Shown: positions 15,252-22,019 of the stretch, piece after piece
Layout: the number at the start of each line of letters is the position of its first letter
Position numbering within the stretch: the first letter of the stretch is position 1
Assembly: GCA_024277605.1 (NCBI GenBank)
Contig: JAJRUU010000184.1
Location: forward strand, 1-27,345
DNA from: a bacterium
Lineage (GTDB): Bacteria > SZUA-182 > SZUA-191 > JAJRXT01
DNA length: 27,345 nt
Direction: 5' to 3'
Made by a program: the position numbers and the translations under genes
The notes under the pieces: model-generated
Seen by the model: only the letters and a program-made list of their open reading frames with translations
Told to the model about the DNA's origin: nothing
Databases searched by the model: none

Positions 15252-15452
15252 ATGGATAATTTAATCTATAGGGTTTTAGTCAACAAGGATATGACCCAGG
15301 CAGAACTGGCAAGAAGGGTTGGGGTTAAAAGGGAGTATATTAACCGTATTATCAACAGGAAGATTGTACCGACCATTCCCTTGGGGATGAGAATTGCCAA
15401 GGCCTTGGGTAAAAAGGTAGAGGATATTTTCCTTGACGAGGTAATTATCTAA
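15252..15452 (+). CDS. Small Xre/Cro-type helix-turn-helix regulator
   Basis: The 66-aa protein is almost wholly one HTH_3 domain. MTQAELARRVGVKREYINRIINRK spans helices 2 and 3, and PTIPLGMRIAKALGKKVEDIF completes the five-helix fold. There is no effector or dimerisation domain, as in compact one-domain repressors. AAGGGGG at 15239-15245 is a strong ribosome binding site for ATG 15252. It lies alone between two terminators. The inverted repeats over its promoter suggest that it controls itself; whether it also controls the cytochromes is unknown. Confidence 0.9.
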   Translation: MDNLIYRVLVNKDMTQAELARRVGVKREYINRIINRKIVPTIPLGMRIAKALGKKVEDIFLDEVII

Positions 15453-15466
15453 TTAAGCCAAGACAC

Positions 15467-15530
15467 AAAAAATTGCGGCATACGGGGAACGCTGTTAGTT
15501 AAAATCCCATGTCTGTCGCAATTTTTATTT
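15467..15530. terminator. Bidirectional terminator between the Xre gene and hldE
   Basis: AAAAATTGCGGCA on the left pairs with TGTCGCAATTTTT on the right with one wobble, and an inner GGG/CCC pair lies across the loop. T tracts follow on both strands. It lies between convergent genes ending at 15452 (+) and 15579 (-). Confidence 0.7.
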
Positions 15531-15578
15531 TTATCAGGCTGTCGCCCGATTCGTTATCATTTAGCCCAATTCAGGGTT

Positions 15579-17006
15579 CTAACGGCACATTGAGTGCGGC
15601 TTAGCTTCTACAACCCTTACTTCTCCCCCAAGGCTTTCTATCTCTTCCCAGTCCAATGCGTCTTCCCGATGAAAGCCAATTCCCTTTACCACGATCTTGG
15701 GTTTTATGTGATTCATCAGCTTTTTGGGATCATTTTCGGCAAGAATTACTACATAATCCACACAATCCAACGCGGAAATAATATGCGCCTGTTCCTGCGC
15801 CGAGATGAAGGGGCCTCCCTCTTGAGTAGTAAGCGTACTACTCAAACCTACCATCAAGATATCGCCAAACCCTTTAGCCTTCTGTAAAAACTTTATATGA
15901 CTCACCTGTAGCTGCTCAAAACAGCCAAAGGTAAATACGGTGGTCTTCGCCTTTATATTATAGTTATTTACAATATCCTCAAGCTCCGCTGGGGTCTTTA
16001 TCTTATGGTAGGAGCTGTGTTGTCCTTCCTCAGCATGATAGAGAATTTCCTCTTTGGTGGTGGTAACTACTCCTACCTTTCCCACTACAATACCAGCAGC
16101 CAAATTGGCTAATTCTGCACTCTGGCTAAAACTTAAGCCCGAGCAAATTCCCAATCCCATTACTGCCGACACGGTATCTCCGGCTCCGGCAACATCATAT
16201 ACTTCACGGGCTCTGGCGGGGATATGCTGAGCGGGGATATTATTCTCAAGCAGGGTCATGCCATCCTTGCCTCTGGTAATTAAGATGGCTTGTATTCTGA
16301 GTGATTCAAGCAGCTTTTCCGCCGCCTTAATTACTTTTGTCCCACTATCGAGCTCGGTTTGCGAAGCATAGCTGGCTTCCTTAATGTTAGGCGTTATTAG
16401 CGTTGCGCCTGTATATTTGTTGAAATCGAGACCTTTTGGATCCACGATAACCGGTTTTTTATGTTTTTCAGCCAGGCTAATAATTTGTTTTAACACATTG
16501 TTAGTCAGTATGCCCTTCAAATAGTCAGAGGCTATTATCCCATCGAATTTTTTGATATTATCGGTTACATAGGCTATAATTTTTTGTTCCCACTGTGGCT
16601 CGATCGGGTGGCGATCCTCCCGATCAATACGCAATACCTGTTGGGACAGGGCGAAAATACGGGTTTTTTTAATGGTGAGACGGGATGGATTCTCAAACAA
16701 CCCATCCATATTAACTCCCAGCTTCTTAAATTCTTGCTTCATCAACTGGGCATTAGCTTCATTCCCCACCACACTGGTTATATAAACCTCGGCCCCCAGG
16801 CTGGCCAGGTTATTGACTACATTACCGGCCCCACCCAAGGCATAGGCTTCTCTCTGAACATCTACTACCTGTACCGGGGCCTCAGGAGAAATACGCTCTA
16901 CATTCCCCCACAGGTATTCATCGATCATCAGGTCGCCAATAACCAGAATACTGGGTTTGACAATTTTGTTCAGACTAATTTTCACATCTTCTAATTTCAT
17001 AAGCAT
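15579..17006 (-). CDS. hldE: HldE-type heptose kinase with a degenerate nucleotidyltransferase domain
   Basis: The 475-aa protein has the two-domain layout of HldE, which makes ADP-heptose for LPS core. The N-terminal PfkB/ribokinase half (about 1-330) is well kept: GDLMIDEYLWG, GGAGNVVNNLASLGA, and DVAGAGDTVSAVMG with the catalytic Asp277. The C-terminal half (about 350-475) starts TVFTFGCFEQLQVSH, where the family has GCFDxLHxGH. The HxGH motif is thus QVSH (367-370), losing the first His and the Gly. KGGDY is KGIGF, and the terminal GRSTT is missing. The kinase step should work, but the adenylyl transfer may not. There are two possible starts, ATG 17006 or ATG 17000, and no clear ribosome binding site. 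A MITE-like element lies just upstream. Confidence 0.88.
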   Translation of the reverse strand: MLMKLEDVKISLNKIVKPSILVIGDLMIDEYLWGNVERISPEAPVQVVDVQREAYALGGAGNVVNNLASLGAEVYITSVVGNEANAQLMKQEFKKLGVNMDGLFENPSRLTIKKTRIFALSQQVLRIDREDRHPIEPQWEQKIIAYVTDNIKKFDGIIASDYLKGILTNNVLKQIISLAEKHKKPVIVDPKGLDFNKYTGATLITPNIKEASYASQTELDSGTKVIKAAEKLLESLRIQAILITRGKDGMTLLENNIPAQHIPARAREVYDVAGAGDTVSAVMGLGICSGLSFSQSAELANLAAGIVVGKVGVVTTTKEEILYHAEEGQHSSYHKIKTPAELEDIVNNYNIKAKTTVFTFGCFEQLQVSHIKFLQKAKGFGDILMVGLSSTLTTQEGGPFISAQEQAHIISALDCVDYVVILAENDPKKLMNHIKPKIVVKGIGFHREDALDWEEIESLGGEVRVVEAKPHSMCR

Positions 17007-17030
17007 TCAACTAATAGTTATTGTTAAACC

Positions 17031-17189
17031 TGATGGAGTTGTAAAAAGTCTGAAAACCGTCACTTTGTCATTCTGAGCCCTTCGCTATGCTCAAGGATAA
17101 ACTCCGCGAAGAATCTATTTTTTTCAATATAATACGAGACCTTTCACTTCGTTCAGGGTGACATGTGGTGACTTTTTACGAAACCATCA
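17031..17189. repeat. MITE-like inverted repeat, TGTCATTCTGAG family, full copy
   Basis: The outer ends TGATGGAGTTGTAAAAAGTC (17031-17050) and its inverted partner (17170-17189) match except in a 4-nt middle block. Nested inside are TGTCATTCTGAG (17066-17077) and TTCAGGGTGACA (17152-17163), plus GAAGAATCT. The core is the same family as 1762-1831. No ORF is present. It fills most of the 220-bp gap between hldE and tsaC and would separate their transcripts. Confidence 0.65.
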
Positions 17190-17226
17190 AACCTGACATA
17201 CCATAAATAATATAGGACTTGTATGG

Positions 17227-17868
17227 CTAACCCACCTCGGTTATAGCCATAATTTCATCCGCACTAACCGCCCCGGCCCTGATCAGTCGCGGTGGCGCAG
17301 TAGAAACATCAAGCACTGTAGATTCGCGCGAATCGTTGGCTGGCCCGCCGTCAACAATTAAATCCACCTCTTTACCGAAATAATCACTAACTTGCTCAGC
17401 ACTTAAGGAACTGGGTTGCCCCGAAGGGTTAGCGCTTGAGGCAGTAATAGGGATCTTAGCTAATTCAATCAACTCCTGGGCAATATGGCTGTTGGGCAGG
17501 CGAATACCGATTTTACTCGATTCACCAATTTTAAAGCTGGCGATCTCAGCCGACGTCTTAAAGATCAGCGTCAGCGGTCCCGGCCAATATCGATCTATCA
17601 ATTTGTAAACAATAGGATTAATATCCGTCACCAGCTGACTGAGCTGTTGTTTATCATTGATAAGGATAATTAACGGCTTACTTGAATCACGCTGTTTTAG
17701 CTCAAAGACTCTCTTTACGGCTTTATCATCAAAGGGATTGACCCCTAAACCGTACGTCGTATCAGTCGGGAAGGCTATCATGCCTCCCCCTAAAATTATA
17801 TCCACTGCTTCCTGCAACAGATGCTGCTGGGGTTTATCCGGGTCTGCTTCAATACTTTTAGGACGCAA
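17227..17868 (-). CDS. tsaC: L-threonylcarbamoyladenylate synthase (Sua5/YrdC family)
   Basis: The enzyme makes threonylcarbamoyl-AMP from threonine, bicarbonate and ATP, the first step of t6A modification of ANN-decoding tRNAs. The YrdC-domain motifs are visible: GGGMIAFPTDTTYGLGVNPFD, ELKQRDSSKPLIILI, WPGPLTLIF, IGIRLPNSHIAQ, ITASSANPSGQPSS and the final ESTVLDV...RLIRAGAV. At 213 aa it is the short form without the Sua5 C-terminal domain. The start is TTG 17868, one base after the purE stop, with GAGGTG inside the end of purE, so the pair is coupled. Confidence 0.94.
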   Translation of the reverse strand: MRPKSIEADPDKPQQHLLQEAVDIILGGGMIAFPTDTTYGLGVNPFDDKAVKRVFELKQRDSSKPLIILINDKQQLSQLVTDINPIVYKLIDRYWPGPLTLIFKTSAEIASFKIGESSKIGIRLPNSHIAQELIELAKIPITASSANPSGQPSSLSAEQVSDYFGKEVDLIVDGGPANDSRESTVLDVSTAPPRLIRAGAVSADEIMAITEVG

Positions 17869-17869
17869 C

Positions 17870-18382
17870 TTACTTTAACACCTCTATTATTTCCGAAGAA
17901 GAAAAAGCCACTTTATCTTCCATAGTAGCCTTAAGCTGTCTTAGTTTTTCTTTTAAGTAAGGATATTTATGGGCTAAAATTTGGGCGGTCAGTAACGCCG
18001 CATTTATCGCCCCTGCCGCTCCCACCGCCATAGTGGCCACCGGCACTCCTTTGGGCATCTGGCATATAGACAATAAAGAGTCCCACCCCGTAAGTGGCAA
18101 GATAGCGACGGGGACGCCAATTACCGGTAAAATAGTATGTGCGGCAATTATTCCCGGCAGATGGGCCGCACCACCGGCGCCTGCAATAATAACCTCAAGG
18201 CCATTTTGTTCGGCTGTTTTTGCAAACTGGGTCGATTTTTCTGGTGAGCGATGAGCTGAGAGGATGTGTAATTCACACTCTATATTAAACGCAGCCAACA
18301 ACTCTCTCGCATCCCCAAACATCGCCAGATCTGATTTACTGCCTAGAACTAGGCCTGCTTTAGCTGCTATATTTTTATGCAT
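17870..18382 (-). CDS. purE: N5-carboxyaminoimidazole ribonucleotide mutase (PurE class I)
   Basis: PurE moves the carboxyl group of N5-CAIR to give CAIR in purine synthesis. GSKSD (14-18), ILSAHRSPE with SAHR at 42-45, and IIAGAGGAAHLPGIIAAHT are the conserved mononucleotide-binding segments. GVPVATMAVGAAGAINAALL is typical of the C-terminal part. The length of 170 aa is normal. No purK is in the window. It is followed by tsaC with a one-base gap and preceded by the radical SAM gene 37 nt upstream, so all three may form one transcript. Confidence 0.95.
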   Translation of the reverse strand: MHKNIAAKAGLVLGSKSDLAMFGDARELLAAFNIECELHILSAHRSPEKSTQFAKTAEQNGLEVIIAGAGGAAHLPGIIAAHTILPVIGVPVAILPLTGWDSLLSICQMPKGVPVATMAVGAAGAINAALLTAQILAHKYPYLKEKLRQLKATMEDKVAFSSSEIIEVLK

Positions 18383-18419
18383 AAGACGCTATGTCCTTTC
18401 CATTCCCACTGGTTTTTCC

Positions 18420-19406
18420 TTAACTCCCCACTACCGGAACCTGCTCGCCACAACTAGGGCATTGATCAGCACTTACTACGTTACTTAACACCCGATAGCC
18501 GCTTCGGGTAATAAGCGCCGCATCACAACCGGGACAGAGCGTATTACTGTATTCCCCATCAGGCATGTTGCCGATATACACAAATTTGAGTCTCTCCTGG
18601 GCCAATTCACGCGCCTTAAGCAATGTCGCTGTTGGGGTCTGCGGCTGATGTAGCTTATATTGGGGAAAATAACGGGAGAAATGAAGGGGGATATCCGAAC
18701 CTAAGTCCGCCACCCAATCCACCAGTTGCACAATCTCCTCTTCACTGTCATTTAAACCGGGAATAATCAGATTGGTAATTTCTATATGGCATTGCTCATG
18801 CGCTGTTTGGATGGTATCTAAAACCGGAGAAATCGGCCCAGAGCAAAATTTGCGGTAAAAGGCATCATTGATGGATTTGAGATCGATGTTCAGCGCATCA
18901 ATATGGGGCAGTATCTCCCGTAGCGGATTCTGGTTCACCTCCCCATTGGTTACCAATACATTTTTCAACCCCGAAGCCTTAATCAATTTGGCTGTGTCCA
19001 GTACATATTCATACCACATAAAGGGTTCGTTATATGTATAGGCTATCCCCAGCGAGTTGTATTGACGGGCTAACTCCACCGCCGCTTCCGGCTTGATAGT
19101 TTGCGTGGGCGCCGTGGTTTGAGATATCTGCCAGTTCTGACAAAAAACACAACTCAGATTACAGCCATACGTACCGAATGAAAGGACATGGCTCCCGGGA
19201 TAGTAATGATAGAGGGGCTTTTTCTCTATTGGATCATTGGCAATTGAGGAGACTTCTGCATAAATCAGGCTGTATAGTACACCATCGATGTTTTTTCGCA
19301 CCCGGCAGACACCAACCTTTTCCTCTCCAATCACACAGCCTTGAGGACACAATAAGCACTTAATGCGTTTATCTTCCAGCGGTTGATAATAACGTGCCTC
19401 TTTCAT
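18420..19406 (-). CDS. amrS: AmmeMemoRadiSam system radical SAM enzyme
   Basis: The 328-aa radical SAM protein has its 4Fe-4S triad CNLSCVFC at C82, C86 and C89. The N-terminal CLLCPQGC...GVC cluster (C17, C20, C24, C34) and the segments AYTYNEPFMWYEY and NIDLKSINDAFYRKF are diagnostic for the AmrS branch (PflA-like). A C-terminal zinc-ribbon-like pair (CPGC and CPSC) follows. In many genomes it sits with AMMECR1 and Memo proteins; neither is in this window. The reaction is not established to my knowledge. The start at ATG 19406 lies about 39 nt after the polyprenyl synthase stop, same strand. Confidence 0.92.
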   Translation of the reverse strand: MKEARYYQPLEDKRIKCLLCPQGCVIGEEKVGVCRVRKNIDGVLYSLIYAEVSSIANDPIEKKPLYHYYPGSHVLSFGTYGCNLSCVFCQNWQISQTTAPTQTIKPEAAVELARQYNSLGIAYTYNEPFMWYEYVLDTAKLIKASGLKNVLVTNGEVNQNPLREILPHIDALNIDLKSINDAFYRKFCSGPISPVLDTIQTAHEQCHIEITNLIIPGLNDSEEEIVQLVDWVADLGSDIPLHFSRYFPQYKLHQPQTPTATLLKARELAQERLKFVYIGNMPDGEYSNTLCPGCDAALITRSGYRVLSNVVSADQCPSCGEQVPVVGS

Positions 19407-19444
19407 TCTATTTTTAGCTGCTTGTTTCCAAATACCGTACAGGG

Positions 19445-20419
19445 TTAGAAATCACGATCTATGACATAATCTGCAAGGCTTAAGAGTGCCTGAGTGAAGG
19501 CTGAATCATCAAAATGGCTTAAGTCTTGCCTGGCCTTTTGTATATGTTGAGCCGCAAGGCCTAATATATATTGCTTGCTTTCGTATCTTTCCAACAGTTC
19601 CTTAATATACGTTATGTCGACCGGCCCCCCGTTGGCGCTTTGAAAAATCTGCCGGATACGCTCCGTTTCTGCCGGGGTGACCTGCTTTAGCAGATGGATT
19701 AACGGCAGGGTAATGTTTCCTTCTTTAATATCGTTTCCCACCGGTTTGCCTAGTTTTTTCGGTTGGGCGATAAGATCAAACAAATCATCTACCAACTGGA
19801 AGGCTATTCCCAGATTACGCCCAAAATTGGCTAAGGCTTCCACCTGGGAGTTTTCCTTCTTCCCGAGAATGCCGCCGATTTGACAACAGAAAGCAAATAA
19901 GGAAGCTGTTTTATCGCTAACAACTGAAAAGTACTCTTCCTCGGTAACGCTGAAATCTCCACACTTAAAGGTTTCCAGTAGCTCCCCATCAACCACTGAC
20001 CTTATAGTACCGGCCATCATTTTCACTATTTTGGGCTGATTTCTTTCTATTACCATCAGGCTGGAGGTTGAATAAAGATAATCCCCTACCAAAACGGGCA
20101 GCTTATTACCCCACAGGTTGTTTGCCGAAGGGACGCCCCGGCGGGTGGCGGCCTCATCTATCACATCGTCATGCAACAATGTGGCGGTATGTATAAGCTC
20201 TGTTACCGCGGCATAGAGTATGGCATCCTGCTCCTGATAATCGCACATTTTGCAACACAGGAGTACCAGGACAGGTCTGATTCGCTTGCCCCCGCTTTTA
20301 CGTATATGTTCACTTATTTGAGAAACTAATGGATTATCGCTTGATAAATGACGTCCTAGCTCCTGCTCCAGGAATTGTAATTCGTCACTTACCAGTTCAG
20401 CTATTTCTTTATACAGCAT
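19445..20419 (-). CDS. Trans-polyprenyl diphosphate synthase
   Basis: This class I prenyl chain elongase condenses IPP units onto an allylic diphosphate, most likely giving the long side chain of a quinone. The two Asp-rich Mg2+ sites are DDVID (84-88) and DDLFD (210-214). GGKRIRPV near residue 44 binds IPP. The length of 324 aa and the residues before the first DD motif (HTATLLHDD) fit the hepta/octa/decaprenyl group rather than FPP synthase, but product length is not certain. The leader carries a TTGACA promoter and a candidate structured RNA (20452-20564). No Shine-Dalgarno is evident before ATG 20419, so initiation may depend on the leader. Confidence 0.92.
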   Translation of the reverse strand: MLYKEIAELVSDELQFLEQELGRHLSSDNPLVSQISEHIRKSGGKRIRPVLVLLCCKMCDYQEQDAILYAAVTELIHTATLLHDDVIDEAATRRGVPSANNLWGNKLPVLVGDYLYSTSSLMVIERNQPKIVKMMAGTIRSVVDGELLETFKCGDFSVTEEEYFSVVSDKTASLFAFCCQIGGILGKKENSQVEALANFGRNLGIAFQLVDDLFDLIAQPKKLGKPVGNDIKEGNITLPLIHLLKQVTPAETERIRQIFQSANGGPVDITYIKELLERYESKQYILGLAAQHIQKARQDLSHFDDSAFTQALLSLADYVIDRDF

Positions 20420-20451
20420 GCTTTATATTTTTATGGAAAAAGGAAAATTTA

Positions 20452-20564
20452 TAACCCGATCTATTCATAAACTCAGGCTAGATTCACCAGACCTCTTGTG
20501 AGATAAGGTGCATGAGCCAACGTCCTGAAGAAACAGGCTGTGCCTGCCCGAATTTTTCGGGTTA
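20452..20564 (-). ncRNA. Candidate structured RNA element, copy B, in the leader of the polyprenyl synthase gene
   Basis: Read on the minus strand it begins TAACCCGAAAAATTCGGGC and ends GATCGGGTTA, so its ends can pair over 8 bp, or the 5' part can fold locally as CCCGAA/TTCGGG. It shares GGACGTTGGCT, ACCTTATCTCA and TTTATGAATAGATC with copy A (14841-15021). Local hairpins occupy the same places with different stem sequences, for example CCTG/CAGG directly before the GGACG block. It lies about 12 nt after the predicted transcription start and 32 nt before the start codon. That is where a riboswitch or protein-binding leader would sit. It could also be a mobile palindromic repeat. Confidence 0.5.
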
Positions 20565-20581
20565 AGAAATCTCACTTGTTC

Positions 20582-20610
20582 AAAGTATCACACAATGCGC
20601 TTCTTGTCAA
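20582..20610 (-). promoter_or_regulatory. Promoter of the polyprenyl synthase leader
   Basis: On the minus strand TTGACA (20610-20605) is a perfect -35 box. After 17 nt comes TACTTT (20587-20582), preceded by TGA as in an extended -10. Reading the -10 as GATACT gives a 15-nt spacer instead. Transcription would start near 20576, just before structured copy B. Confidence 0.5.
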
Positions 20611-20667
20611 ATCTGCCTTACTTTTGAGATTATGCTTACCGGCAGTTATTGTCCGAGTTTGATATTG

Positions 20668-21594
20668 TTATATTTTATCGTTGGCAGTTAAATATTTTTC
20701 GGCCATGCTGGCCGCCGTTGCTCCATCGCCTACTGCAGTTGATATTTGACGTATCAGTTTGCTGCGTATATCTCCTGCGGCAAATATTCCCTCACAAGAG
20801 GTACGCATTTGCTCATCGGTTACAATAAAGCCCTGCTCATCCAATTTCAGTGAATCCCGGACGTATTCCGTATTGGGACGCAGGCCCACATAGATAAACA
20901 CCCCATCTGCCTTTAGCGTGCTAAGTTCATTGGTCTTTACGTCTTTAAGTACCACTTCTGCAAGCTTATGCTCACCCTTTAGTTCCTGTACTACCGTATT
21001 CCAGATAAAATCTATTTTGGGATTATCAACTGCCCGCTGCTGAATAACCTTTTCAGCCCTCAAGGCATCCCGCCGGTGAACAATGCTGACGGTAGAGGCA
21101 AAGCGGGTCAGAAAATCCGCCTCCTCTACCGCAGAATCACCCCCGCCAACCACCAGTATCCTTTTATCCCTGAAGAATGCCCCATCACAGGTAGCGCAGT
21201 AGGAAACCCCGCGGCCCCTTAAGCGGTCTTCTCCGGGAACACCTAATGTGGCCGGTGCGGCCCCGCTGGCAATAACGATTGCCCTGGCGCTTACCGTTTT
21301 TTCAGTCAGTTTCAGCTCAAAAGACTTCCCCTTTGGCCTTATCTCCCGGACATCATCGGTGATGATGGGTAACTCTAGTTCTTCCACCTGTTGTTTCATT
21401 TTCTGCATTAATTCAGGGCCGGAGACCCCACCGGGAAATCCGGGATAATTTTCTACGAGATAAGTGGTGTTTACCTGCCCCCCAATGAGGGCTTTTTCAA
21501 TAAGCAGCGCTCTCAGCCCAGCCCGCATGGCATATAAACCGGCAGTTAACCCCGCCGGGCCGCCTCCGATAATAACTACATGATAATCTTTCAT
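20668..21594 (-). CDS. trxB: Thioredoxin-disulfide reductase
   Basis: This FAD enzyme uses NADPH to reduce thioredoxin in the cytoplasm. IIGGGPAGLTAGLYAMRAG binds FAD. The redox pair is C133-A-T-C136 in SYCATCDGAFF. LVVGGGDSAVEEADFLTRFA and VHRRDALRAEK form the NADPH site. GIFAAGDIRSKLIRQISTAVGDG is the C-terminal FAD motif. The length of 308 aa is standard. The cognate thioredoxin is not in the window. The gene stands alone, with 248 bp to the polyprenyl synthase start on the same strand. Confidence 0.96.
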   Translation of the reverse strand: MKDYHVVIIGGGPAGLTAGLYAMRAGLRALLIEKALIGGQVNTTYLVENYPGFPGGVSGPELMQKMKQQVEELELPIITDDVREIRPKGKSFELKLTEKTVSARAIVIASGAAPATLGVPGEDRLRGRGVSYCATCDGAFFRDKRILVVGGGDSAVEEADFLTRFASTVSIVHRRDALRAEKVIQQRAVDNPKIDFIWNTVVQELKGEHKLAEVVLKDVKTNELSTLKADGVFIYVGLRPNTEYVRDSLKLDEQGFIVTDEQMRTSCEGIFAAGDIRSKLIRQISTAVGDGATAASMAEKYLTANDKI

Positions 21595-21710
21595 TTTCCG
21601 CTTTCTGGTTTATGAACTTAGAGGTTTACGATAAACAAAAATCCCAGGGAATTTTGCCCGGGGATTTTATTTTAAACTACCGCATTTAATTGGTCATTAT
21701 CCAATTAATG

Positions 21711-21830
21711 CCAAGTTGCAATCAAACATATACTAAATGGGTAGGGAGGGCTTCAGCCCTCCGCTCTTTGGTCGGCCTACAGGCCGACCTACCCGAGTGA
21801 GAAATTAGTATCATTTTGAATGCAACTTGG
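21711..21830. repeat. MITE-like nested-palindrome element
   Basis: The 120-bp element has perfect 10-bp terminal inverted repeats, CCAAGTTGCA and TGCAACTTGG. Inside are further inverted pairs: ATACTAA/TTAGTAT, GGGTAGG/CCTACCC, GGAGGGCTTCAGCCCTCC, and GTCGGCCTACAGGCCGAC. The whole can fold into a two-branched cruciform. It encodes nothing. It sits between trxB and the large repeat-protein gene. The rest of the gap (21595-21938) has an AATCCC/GGGATT hairpin at about 21646-21668 and otherwise nothing I can name. Confidence 0.65.
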
Positions 21831-21938
21831 TATAACAGCTTATTATCATTAATTAGGGCTACTTAACATCGGATCAGCCGATTATAGCGGTAATTTGAGA
21901 AGTTTGTCAAGCATTTTCGGCTATAAACCGGCGGCTTT

Positions 21939-21979
21939 AAAAAAACAAGGCGGTGTCGGGATCAAATCCCAACACCGCC
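21939..21979 (-). terminator. Intrinsic terminator of the decapeptide-repeat gene
   Basis: On the minus strand GGCGGTGTTGGGAT pairs with ATCCCGACACCGCC over 14 bp with one wobble and a 3-nt loop. A T-rich run follows (A tract on + at 21939-21945). A smaller GGGATA/TATCCC hairpin (21989-22006) lies between it and the stop. The same two-hairpin arrangement follows the paralogous gene at 25557-25626. Confidence 0.85.
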
Positions 21980-22019
21980 TGTATTTCCGGGATAATAGTC
22001 TATCCCATACATTGTGTAT

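Noticed and set aside
20500..20525. CTTATCTCACAAGAGG on the minus strand, which resembles the 5' part of an S-box (SAM-I) riboswitch
   Set aside because: The GGAGGGA, CCC and GGCAACC core segments of SAM-I are not present in either copy.
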